Assembly: GCA_036011305.1 (NCBI GenBank)
Contig: DASCNA010000269.1
Location: 1 to 13,147 of the forward strand
Direction: 5' to 3'
Origin: DASCNA01 sp036011305
Lineage (GTDB): Bacteria > Verrucomicrobiota > Lentisphaeria > Victivallales > GWF2-38-69
Length of the DNA: 13,147 bases
Positions 1-6,841 of the stretch are shown one piece after another (position 1 is the stretch's first letter; every line of letters starts with the position of its first letter). Below the pieces are notes generated by a model. It was not told the origin of the DNA and did not search any database. It saw only the letters and a list, made by a program, of their open reading frames with translations. The translations under genes were made by a program, and so were the position numbers.

Positions 1-19
1 TATAAAAAATAACTTATTT

Positions 20-50
20 ATTAGAATTTATTAGAATTGATTAGATCTGA
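20..50. repeat. Short 10-bp tandem repeat
   Basis: Three consecutive decamers at 21-30, 31-40 and 41-50 share the pattern TTAGAATTTA / TTAGAATTGA / TTAGATCTGA, and a decayed fourth unit may lie at 11-20. The period is one DNA helical turn. The repeat sits about 190 bases upstream of the lplT-aas start, in a stretch (1-237) where no gene is seen. It could be a protein-binding array or simple low-complexity AT-rich sequence. Confidence 0.45.
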
Positions 51-237
51 TGTTAAGATACTGAATCTTAATTTTTACTGTCAGAGAAAAAACAGATCCA
101 TTGGATTCATTTCCCAACAAAATTCATTAGACATAAAAATTAAATTAGTAAGAGTAACTATCTATAATTTTTATACAGTTTCTATTGTTAATGATACTGT
201 TTATATCGACAGATTAAGCATACATATAAGAGATAAA

Positions 238-3200
238 ATGAGCTCATACAATTTATTTAAAGAAAAGAAGTTTCTTCCTCTGTTTCTAACACAGTTTCAG
301 GAAGCTCTAACAGATAATCTAATTAAGAATGCACTGATTATTATGGCAGTTTACGATGTATATGCTGCTAATCCAGATGCTTCAAATACTGTAGTAGCCC
401 TGGCAGGTGCACTACTGATGCTGCCGTATTTTATCTTTTCGGCATTATCCGGGCAGATAGCAGATAAATTTGATAAATCGGTTATTACCAGATTTATTAA
501 AGGGTTTGAGATATTTTCAATGATGCTTGCTGTTTATGGCTTCTATACAGAAAATATTACTATTCTTCTTGTTACTGTGTTTCTACTCGGTCTGCACTCA
601 ACGTTTTTTGGTCCCATTAAATACTCAATATTACCTCAGCATCTAAATGATAATGAACTTATTGCAGGTAACGCATTTATTGAAGGGGGAACATTTATAG
701 CTATATTGATTGGAGGGATTTTAGGAACAGAAATGCCGGGATTTCTCAGTTCTGTAAGCATTAGTGCAGGGGCTGTATATGTTGCATTGTTAGGAGTTAT
801 TTTAGCATGCTGCGGGTTTGTTATAAGTTTCTACATTCCTGCGGCTCCATCACAGGAGCCTGAGCTTAAAATAGATTTAAATATTTTTAAATCAACAAAG
901 CAGATAATTGGCAATTCAAGACAAAATAAAAGAGTTTTTAGAGCAATACTCGGAGTATCATGGTTTTGGCTGATAGGAATGGTGATTATGACCTTGCTTC
1001 CAAATTTTGTAAAGACTACGCTTAATGCTCAGAATTCAGTATTTACTCTTTTTCTAGTAGTTTTTTCAGTTGGTATAGCTATTGGGTCTCTTATTTGTGA
1101 GCACGTGCAAAAAGATTATATTGATACAAGGTACGTGCCTGTAGGAGCACTTGGCATGTCTGTGTTCTTGGTAATTATGTTTTTATTAACTGTTAATTAT
1201 ACTTCGAATGCATTGCCTGGAACAGTGTGTTCTCTTTCTGTATTTCTACAGTCTGCTTATAATTGGGTGATAATTATTGATGTGTTGATGATTGCATTAT
1301 TCGGAGGCTTTTATATTGTTCCTTTAAACACCGTCATACAGTTCTGGTCTGATAGAAAACATATGTCCAGAACTATAGCAGCTAATAATATAATCAACTC
1401 TTTGTTCATGGTTGTGGGTGCAGTTGTTTTTGTTTTTTGCATTAAAATAAAAATTTCAATTCCGTTTGTAGTTATTATTTTAGGAATCTTAAACTTCATG
1501 GTGACTATATATATATGTAAAATACTTCCAGAAGCAATTCTTAAGGTTAATCTTGAATGGCTGTTAAAACTTTTATATAAAGTAAAAGTTGAAGGTATGG
1601 ACAATTATAATAAGGCGGGTGACAGAGTCCTCATTATTGCTAATCATACTTCCTTTATAGATGGACTGCTTCTGGCTGTTTTTCTTCCTCAAAAAGCTCT
1701 GTTTGCAATCAATACCGAGTTTTCTAAAAAGTGGTGGATAAAACTCATTGATCCAATTGTTAATTTTTATCCTGTAGATCCGATGAATCCTTCTGCAACT
1801 AAATCTCTTATAAAAGAAATAAGAAATGATAAGCATTGTGTAATATTTCCTGAAGGAAGACTTACTGTGACAGGAGCAATAATGAAAGTTTATGAGGGAC
1901 CAGGCATGATTGCTGAAAAATCGGGTGCCAATATTTTGCCTATCAGAATTAAAGGTGCTTCGTACACTCCTTTTTCAAGATTGAAGGGCAAAGTATATAT
2001 AAGACTTTTTCCAAAAATAACAATCACAATTCTGCCTTACTGTAAATTTGAAGTAGATGAGAGCTTGTCTGTCAGAGCAAGAAGGAATCAGGCAGCTGTT
2101 AAACTGTATGATATTATGACAGAAATGATGTTTGACAGTAGCAACATACATGAAAAAATATTTCAATCTTTGATTCAGGCTAAAAAATTACATGCCGGAA
2201 CTCATAAAATACTGGAGGATATTAATAGAAAACCAATAACATATAGAACATTGATCCGGAACTCATTTATTATGGGTGGACATATTAATAAACAGGTTAA
2301 AAAAGAACAGAATATAGGAATATTACTCCCGAATACCGTTGCATCTGTTACTACTTTCATGGCTCTTCAGTCATATGGGAAGACTCCTGTGTTTCTTAAC
2401 TTCTCATCAGGAATAAAAAATATTGTTCATGCCTGTAATATTTCGCAGGTAAAATATGTATATACATCAAAGGTTTTTATTTGTAAAGCAGGTTTAAAGG
2501 ACGTAATACAGGCATTAGGGAAAAGTAATATTAAAATTATTATCCTTGAAAATATTGTGGAAAAAATATCAAAATTGACAAAGATCAAAGGAATTTTATA
2601 TTCTCTTTTTCCACTATTTTCTTTTAAGAAACTGACTAAAAATGTAACTCCCGATGATAAAGCAGTTGTGCTTTTTACATCAGGTTCCGAGGGAAAACCT
2701 AAAGGAGTTGTTTTAAGTCACGTCAATCTTCAGGCCAATAGGTTTCAGATTAGTTCAAAGGTGGATTTCAATGACCGTGATACTATTTTTAATACTCTGC
2801 CATTGTTTCACTCATTTGGATTGACAGGTGGGACGCTTCTTCCTTTGTTTGCCGGAGTTAAAGTGTTTCTTTATCCTTCACCGCTTCATTATAAAATAAT
2901 TTCTGAACTTGTTTATGACACAAATGGGACAATCCTTTTTGGCACAGATACATTTCTTTATAACTATGCTAAAGTTGCTCATCCCTACGATTTTTATAGT
3001 GTTAGACATGTTTTTGCCGGTGCTGAAAAATTAAAAGATATAACACAGGATCTATGGAATCATAAGTTCGGAATTCGTATTTTTGAAGGTTACGGGGCAA
3101 CCGAAACCTCTCCCATATTGGCTACAAATACACCTATGGAAAACAAAAGAGGCAGTGTTGGTAAACTCCTGTCAAGAATAGAGTATAAATTAGAACCTGT

Positions 3201-3681
3201 ACCTGGAGTTTCGGAAGGAGGACGCCTGCATGTCAAGGGACCGAATATTATGCTCGGTTATTATTTAACTGATTCAGAAGGTCAAATTGTTGAGCCTGAA
3301 AACGGTTGGTACGATACTGGTGATATCGTTAAGTTAGATAAAGAAGGATATGTGTATATTCTAGGAAGAGCAAAACGGTTTGCTAAAATTGCCGGTGAAA
3401 TGGTATCTCTTTCTCAGGTAGAATTAGAAATCAATAAAATCTCACCGGAAAAACTTCATGCTGTAGTTGCTGTTCCAGATGACAGAAAAGGGGAACAGCT
3501 TGTACTTGTGAGTGAAGATAACAATATAGACAAAAATCTTGTTTTGACACATTATAAAGAACAGGGTTTGTCTGAACTCGCGGTTCCCAAAAGCATAATA
3601 CATACAGATAAAATTCCTATACTTGGAACAGGTAAAGTCGATTATGCTCAAATAATTAAAAAGGTGAATAACCATGAATGA
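238..3681 (+). CDS. aas: Fused lysophospholipid transporter LplT / acyltransferase / acyl-ACP synthetase (Aas)
   Basis: This inner-membrane protein of 1147 residues should flip lyso-phospholipids inward and re-acylate them with fatty acid that it activates onto acyl carrier protein. Three parts are visible. Residues 1 to about 420 are an MFS transporter with many hydrophobic helices and the LplT-like stretch FFGPIKY at 123-129. Residues about 440-640 are a PlsC acyltransferase with H470-x4-D475 and FPEGR at 537-541. Residues about 690-1147 are an AMP-binding ligase with the P-loop TSGSEGKPKG from 814, GYGATETSP from 951, YDTGD from 1025 and the catalytic lysine of GTGKVDY at 1133. E. coli splits this into lplT and aas; fused forms are known elsewhere. 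ATG 238 is chosen because the MFS domain begins there and AAGAGA precedes it. The frame is open back to a TTG at 37, but the extra 67 residues match nothing expected. All key motifs are intact. Confidence 0.93.
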   Translation: MSSYNLFKEKKFLPLFLTQFQEALTDNLIKNALIIMAVYDVYAANPDASNTVVALAGALLMLPYFIFSALSGQIADKFDKSVITRFIKGFEIFSMMLAVYGFYTENITILLVTVFLLGLHSTFFGPIKYSILPQHLNDNELIAGNAFIEGGTFIAILIGGILGTEMPGFLSSVSISAGAVYVALLGVILACCGFVISFYIPAAPSQEPELKIDLNIFKSTKQIIGNSRQNKRVFRAILGVSWFWLIGMVIMTLLPNFVKTTLNAQNSVFTLFLVVFSVGIAIGSLICEHVQKDYIDTRYVPVGALGMSVFLVIMFLLTVNYTSNALPGTVCSLSVFLQSAYNWVIIIDVLMIALFGGFYIVPLNTVIQFWSDRKHMSRTIAANNIINSLFMVVGAVVFVFCIKIKISIPFVVIILGILNFMVTIYICKILPEAILKVNLEWLLKLLYKVKVEGMDNYNKAGDRVLIIANHTSFIDGLLLAVFLPQKALFAINTEFSKKWWIKLIDPIVNFYPVDPMNPSATKSLIKEIRNDKHCVIFPEGRLTVTGAIMKVYEGPGMIAEKSGANILPIRIKGASYTPFSRLKGKVYIRLFPKITITILPYCKFEVDESLSVRARRNQAAVKLYDIMTEMMFDSSNIHEKIFQSLIQAKKLHAGTHKILEDINRKPITYRTLIRNSFIMGGHINKQVKKEQNIGILLPNTVASVTTFMALQSYGKTPVFLNFSSGIKNIVHACNISQVKYVYTSKVFICKAGLKDVIQALGKSNIKIIILENIVEKISKLTKIKGILYSLFPLFSFKKLTKNVTPDDKAVVLFTSGSEGKPKGVVLSHVNLQANRFQISSKVDFNDRDTIFNTLPLFHSFGLTGGTLLPLFAGVKVFLYPSPLHYKIISELVYDTNGTILFGTDTFLYNYAKVAHPYDFYSVRHVFAGAEKLKDITQDLWNHKFGIRIFEGYGATETSPILATNTPMENKRGSVGKLLSRIEYKLEPVPGVSEGGRLHVKGPNIMLGYYLTDSEGQIVEPENGWYDTGDIVKLDKEGYVYILGRAKRFAKIAGEMVSLSQVELEINKISPEKLHAVVAVPDDRKGEQLVLVSEDNNIDKNLVLTHYKEQGLSELAVPKSIIHTDKIPILGTGKVDYAQIIKKVNNHE

Positions 3682-3709
3682 TATAAGAAAAGAAATATTC
3701 AAAACCTAA
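3674..3709 (+). other. 11-codon coupled reading frame, possible gene stub
   Basis: An ATG at 3674 lies inside the last codons of aas, 7 bases after a good Shine-Dalgarno AAGGTG (3661-3666). It encodes only MNDIRKEIFKT before a TAA at 3707. The same frame then stays open to a TGA at 3911-3913, which would give 79 residues if the TAA were sense, but that continuation matches no family I recognise. It may be the remnant of a small gene once translationally coupled to aas, or a leader-like peptide. The rest of 3682-3977 shows nothing convincing. Confidence 0.3.
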
Positions 3710-3977
3710 AACCAATATCAGCAATTAAATGTGATATATATTTGTATGAATACAACTCAACTTATGAAGTATTTCTTTCTGTTGACTATAGCCGAGGTGT
3801 TTCTTCAGGATTATTGCCATATTGTTAATTTTTATAAAAACAAACTTATAAATAAAATAATTATAAAAAATAAGGGAATATATTTGATTGTTTTTATACC
3901 TTATATTTTCTGAATGTTTAATTGATTTTTATCATTTTGACATTATTATCCTAAGATAATTTAACCAGGAGATTATT

Positions 3978-4799
3978 ATGTCAAAAATGGACTTTGTTTT
4001 AGATTTAGCTAAACTGATTATTGCTGCTGCATGGGCAGATGGCAAGTTGACAAATGATGAAATCAATGCACTGAAGGACCTTTTATTCAGGTTTGATGAT
4101 ATAACAGGAGAAGATTGGAAAACACTGCAGATGTATATGGATTCACCTGTAACAGAAATTGAACAAAAAGAGCTGCTGGATCGTATATTGACTGAAATTA
4201 AAACTTCTGACGACAAACAATTAGCTGTTAATATGCTGGAAAATGTGTTTACCTGTGATGGTAATGTTACAACTGAAGAAAAAGATTTAATGAGTAAGTT
4301 TTCCTGGAGTATTGAAAGGGTGGATACAAATATTATTACCAGGCTATCTAAAACTTTGAAATCTAGACTTAATAAACGAATGGATACTGTTAACAGCAGT
4401 CATCTTAGAGAAAAATATTTTCAGGATTATATCCAGAATACAATATTCTTTGATATTATGCAAAAAAAGAATGAATCAGGAATAGTATTTGACAAGGATG
4501 AATTAGAATTGCGTAAGATTTGTTTGAGTGCAGGTCTTTTAACTGAAATTGCAAATATAGACTGTGAAATATCAGAAGATGAAAAAAATGCTATATGTGA
4601 AGTGATATCACATGATTGGAAACTATCTAAAAAACAGGCATTTATGTTAGTTAATGCTGCTATTAACCGTACTGCTAAAGGACTGGACTATTACCGGCTT
4701 TCCCACAACTATTTTGAAAGTACTGATTATGATGAACGCAGACAGTTTTTACATACTTTATTCAGGGTTGCAAAAGCATCAAATGGTACCAGTTATTAG
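3978..4799 (+). CDS. TerB-like protein, apparently truncated by an amber codon
   Basis: A cytoplasmic, acidic, all-helical protein of 273 residues with no signal or membrane segment. Two TerB-like modules are visible. The first is near the N-terminus (AAAWADGKLTNDEINALKDL, about residues 16-35); the second lies in the C-terminal third (DCEISEDEKNAICEVI, then LFRVAKASNGTSY at the end). TerB-type domains are linked to tellurite/stress and membrane-associated functions, but the exact role is unknown. AGGAG at 3967-3971, 6 bases before ATG 3978, fixes the start. After the TAG at 4797-4799 the same frame continues for 28 codons (ETEEIRRISQSLKMLHNDFI and onward) to a TGA at 4884-4886. That is how a TerB module normally ends, so the stop looks like a nonsense change, probably GAG to TAG. 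The full ancestral gene would be 3978-4886, 302 residues. The last helix of module 2 is lost if the stop is real. Confidence 0.7.
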   Translation: MSKMDFVLDLAKLIIAAAWADGKLTNDEINALKDLLFRFDDITGEDWKTLQMYMDSPVTEIEQKELLDRILTEIKTSDDKQLAVNMLENVFTCDGNVTTEEKDLMSKFSWSIERVDTNIITRLSKTLKSRLNKRMDTVNSSHLREKYFQDYIQNTIFFDIMQKKNESGIVFDKDELELRKICLSAGLLTEIANIDCEISEDEKNAICEVISHDWKLSKKQAFMLVNAAINRTAKGLDYYRLSHNYFESTDYDERRQFLHTLFRVAKASNGTSY

Positions 4800-5019
4800 G
4801 AAACAGAAGAAATTCGACGTATATCCCAAAGTCTTAAAATGCTGCATAATGATTTTATAAACGCAAAAATATCAATACTTGGTTGAGTAAATATTTGAAA
4901 TTTGACTGCTACTTTGATTAAGAATTTTTTTTTAAATAAAAGCTATATCTATACTGAAGTTGGTTGTATTATTGAATGTAAAATGAATTGAGAATAATTA
5001 ATTATAAGGAAGTCTCTGG

Positions 5020-5427
5020 ATGGCTGTTATTAAAAAAGTAACTTTATCAGTTACTGTTTTATTAGTGTTTACATTCTTTTTATCGGCATGCGGTATGAGC
5101 AGACCAAATGACAGTAAAGTTCCTGTTACTGTGCAGGTCAGACAGCTAGTGAACTCCGGAAAGAATTTTATTAATCAGGAAATTATGATCACAGGCAAGG
5201 TCGTAGGACTAAAATATAATAAAGAGTTCGGTACATTTCTAATTGAGTTGGAAGGGCAGAACAAAATAATAAAGTGTATAACACTAAAGCTTCCAAAAGT
5301 ATTACTCCTGAGCAAAATTACTATAACCGGCAGTTTCAACGGAGACGAGGTGGCTGTAAAGACTATAAAATACAAAAATCACATTTATGATTTTTCATAC
5401 AATCAATCATTATCTGATGTTTTGTAA
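5020..5427 (+). CDS. Small OB-fold lipoprotein
   Basis: A 135-residue predicted lipoprotein. The N-terminus has two lysines, a hydrophobic stretch and the lipobox LSAC, with the lipidated cysteine at 24. The mature part reads as a short beta-rich OB-fold of the tRNA_anti-like kind: a helix-like lead-in (VQVRQLVNSGKNFINQE), then ITGKVVGLKYN, a strand FGTFLIEL, and ITITGSFNGDEVAVKTIKY. Such folds recur in small envelope lipoproteins without a defined reaction. AAGGAAG at about 5006 precedes the ATG. The gene stands alone, 133 bases after the read-through end of the TerB-like gene and 627 bases before the next gene. Being periplasm-facing and near a secreted lipase, it could be an immunity-type protein, but that is only positional. 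Confidence 0.72.
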   Translation: MAVIKKVTLSVTVLLVFTFFLSACGMSRPNDSKVPVTVQVRQLVNSGKNFINQEIMITGKVVGLKYNKEFGTFLIELEGQNKIIKCITLKLPKVLLLSKITITGSFNGDEVAVKTIKYKNHIYDFSYNQSLSDVL

Positions 5428-5490
5428 TATAAAACAATCTATTAATAAAATCATTATTAGCAAAATTATATAAACTATTTTTACTAAAAT

Positions 5491-5560
5491 AATTGATCTG
5501 CGTTTCTATTTCTTTTTGTCTGTAGGGCTGATCAGAATAAATACAGGAACGCAGCGAATT
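5491..5560. repeat. Imperfect inverted repeat (hairpin)
   Basis: CTGCGTT at 5498-5504 is exactly complementary to AACGCAG at 5548-5554. The pairing is extended by AATT at both outer ends (5491-5494 and 5557-5560) and by partly matching AT-rich sequence inside. The palindrome CTGATCAG (5528-5535) lies in the loop. The GC-containing arms stand out in AT-rich DNA, about 70 bases after the OB-fold lipoprotein. No T-run directly follows the right arm, so it is not a standard intrinsic terminator. It may be an RNA structure or the scar of a small mobile element. Confidence 0.4.
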
Positions 5561-5776
5561 AATTAAAGATATATTGTTATTATATAAAACCTGTAAAACT
5601 GACAATGTATGCTAAAAATATTACCATTAAATACCAATATGTTAAAATGTTTAACCTATTTCTCTGCTATTTCTTATTATCAAATGTTTGCAGATTGATT
5701 TGAAGGGTTATTTTGGTTTCTTCTCATTGGTGTGATAATAAAATTTAATAATTTAATTTTTTATATAAAATAAATA

Positions 5777-5793
5777 TGTGATATAATATCACA
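5777..5793. promoter_or_regulatory. 17-bp perfect palindrome with TATAAT core
   Basis: TGTGATAT and ATATCACA flank a single central A, a perfect 8+1+8 inverted repeat. It contains TATAAT (5782-5787), so a protein bound here could cover a -10 element. No good -35 hexamer is visible at the proper distance. Its outer half-sites, TGTGA and TCACA, are those of CRP-family sites but with a 7-base spacer rather than 6. Confidence 0.35.
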
Positions 5794-5990
5794 AAAAAAT
5801 TAAAAAATGTAAAATACGTGATTAATGGTAACAGTTATTTTTATGTTTTTTATATTTTTAATTTGTTTTTATTTTATAATATGGTATGCTCAAGAAGTTT
5901 TTTAAATAGTTGAAGTTACGTAAAAAAGGTTGCAGATAGAGTGGGGCTCCAAAGAACCTTCAAAAATAAAGTTATAGTTGATTAAGAAAT

Positions 5991-6006
5991 TGTGAAAATA
6001 TTCACT
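5991..6006. promoter_or_regulatory. CRP-like binding site upstream of the T6SS cluster
   Basis: TGTGA-N6-TCACT matches the CRP consensus TGTGA-N6-TCACA at 9 of 10 informative positions. Its centre is about 56 bases upstream of the first start codon of the cluster (6055). The spacing would suit activation or repression of a promoter just ahead of that gene. A clear -10/-35 pair is not visible, and in a non-enteric host the binder could be another CRP/FNR-family regulator. Confidence 0.4.
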
Positions 6007-6054
6007 GCTATTGTTTTGAGCAATAAGTAGTTATGTTTGTTTTTAGGTGTAAAA

Positions 6055-6837
6055 ATGAGTTACAGTAAAAAATTAGGTATAGGTTGTTTGATAGCAGTAA
6101 TTCTTGTGATTCTTCTGATTGGCATATTGTATCTGAATTGGAACAGTAGAACAAACAGTAAAGTTGACCGGGCCGGTCAGTATGTACTTAAGGTTCTTAA
6201 ACTGAAATATGATAAGGATTTTGTGATAAATAAAGGACATTATATTACTAATACTGGTGGTTATGAATTCACTGTACATCCTAAAAATGATCCTGCATTC
6301 ACCTTTAACGCTTGGCTGAATGGCATGACCAAAAGCGGTGAGTCGGATCAATATTTATACTTACAGCATAGAGATATTGCTATTAAATGGGTTTCTAGAT
6401 ATATAAGTGATATATCTAATAATTTTTATGTTGAACAGGCAAATCCTGGAGAGATGGGGAAGGATAAACTGTTATCAGCTATGTATAATAACAATCTAAG
6501 TTTACAGGCAATGCTCAATCGTTTTCCGAATCAATTAAACATTTATATAGATGTTCATATTAATTGTAATATAACGCCTTTAAATAGAAAAAAGGTATTA
6601 GAAAAAGTTTATAAACTTATTCAATTTTTCAAAATAAAGAAATTTGGATATATTAAAATTGCTTTATTCTTCTATAATTTGCCAGATAAAAATTTTGCAA
6701 AACTCGGTAAAGATGGTATAAATTTTGATTTAGACTATTTAGATAAAGCAAACTGTAGAATAGTTATTTCTCCAGATGAAATAAAAAATATACAGGCTCC
6801 TAATGATATTCAAATTAAAAACATAATTAGGAGCTAA
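6055..6837 (+). CDS. Membrane-anchored protein of unknown family, candidate lipase immunity protein
   Basis: A 260-residue protein I do not recognise. Residues about 8-28 form one strongly hydrophobic segment (IGCLIAVILVILLIGILYL) after a basic N-terminus. This predicts an inner-membrane anchor with roughly 230 residues facing the periplasm. The soluble part mixes beta-like stretches with a lysine-rich segment in its C-terminal half and lacks catalytic motifs. ATG 6055 is chosen because AGGTG lies just upstream; an in-frame TTG at 6037 has weaker support. The stop is only 4 bases before the lipase start, and the lipase ribosome site lies inside this gene, so the two are translationally coupled. 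T6SS phospholipase effectors act in the periplasm and are usually paired with a membrane-tethered or lipoprotein inhibitor, which is why an immunity role is proposed. That role is inference. Confidence 0.7.
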   Translation: MSYSKKLGIGCLIAVILVILLIGILYLNWNSRTNSKVDRAGQYVLKVLKLKYDKDFVINKGHYITNTGGYEFTVHPKNDPAFTFNAWLNGMTKSGESDQYLYLQHRDIAIKWVSRYISDISNNFYVEQANPGEMGKDKLLSAMYNNNLSLQAMLNRFPNQLNIYIDVHINCNITPLNRKKVLEKVYKLIQFFKIKKFGYIKIALFFYNLPDKNFAKLGKDGINFDLDYLDKANCRIVISPDEIKNIQAPNDIQIKNIIRS

Positions 6838-6841
6838 TGAG

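Noticed and set aside
37..237. 67-residue N-terminal extension of the LplT-Aas protein from a TTG start
   Set aside because: The MFS domain starts right after ATG 238, which has its own purine-rich ribosome site; the extension is not hydrophobic, matches no known domain and overlaps the upstream repeat region.
3937..3960. TTGACA near GATAAT as a promoter for the TerB-like gene
   Set aside because: The spacing is only 12 bases, too short for a sigma-70 promoter.
4654..4860. 68-residue plus-strand frame overlapping the end of the TerB-like gene
   Set aside because: It is a shadow in another frame; the TerB frame carries clear conserved sequence through the whole region.
5363..5605. 80-residue minus-strand reading frame over the hairpin
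   Set aside because: It begins with TTG, lacks a ribosome site, overlaps the end of the lipoprotein gene and shows no recognisable protein pattern.
5910..5963. Nested TTGAAG / AAGGTT inverted repeats as an sRNA or terminator
   Set aside because: The arms are only 6 bases, compete with each other and have no following T-run; not distinguishable from chance.
6037..6054. TTG start giving six extra residues to the membrane-anchored protein
   Set aside because: ATG 6055 has AGGTG at the proper distance, and the extra residues would lie over that ribosome site.
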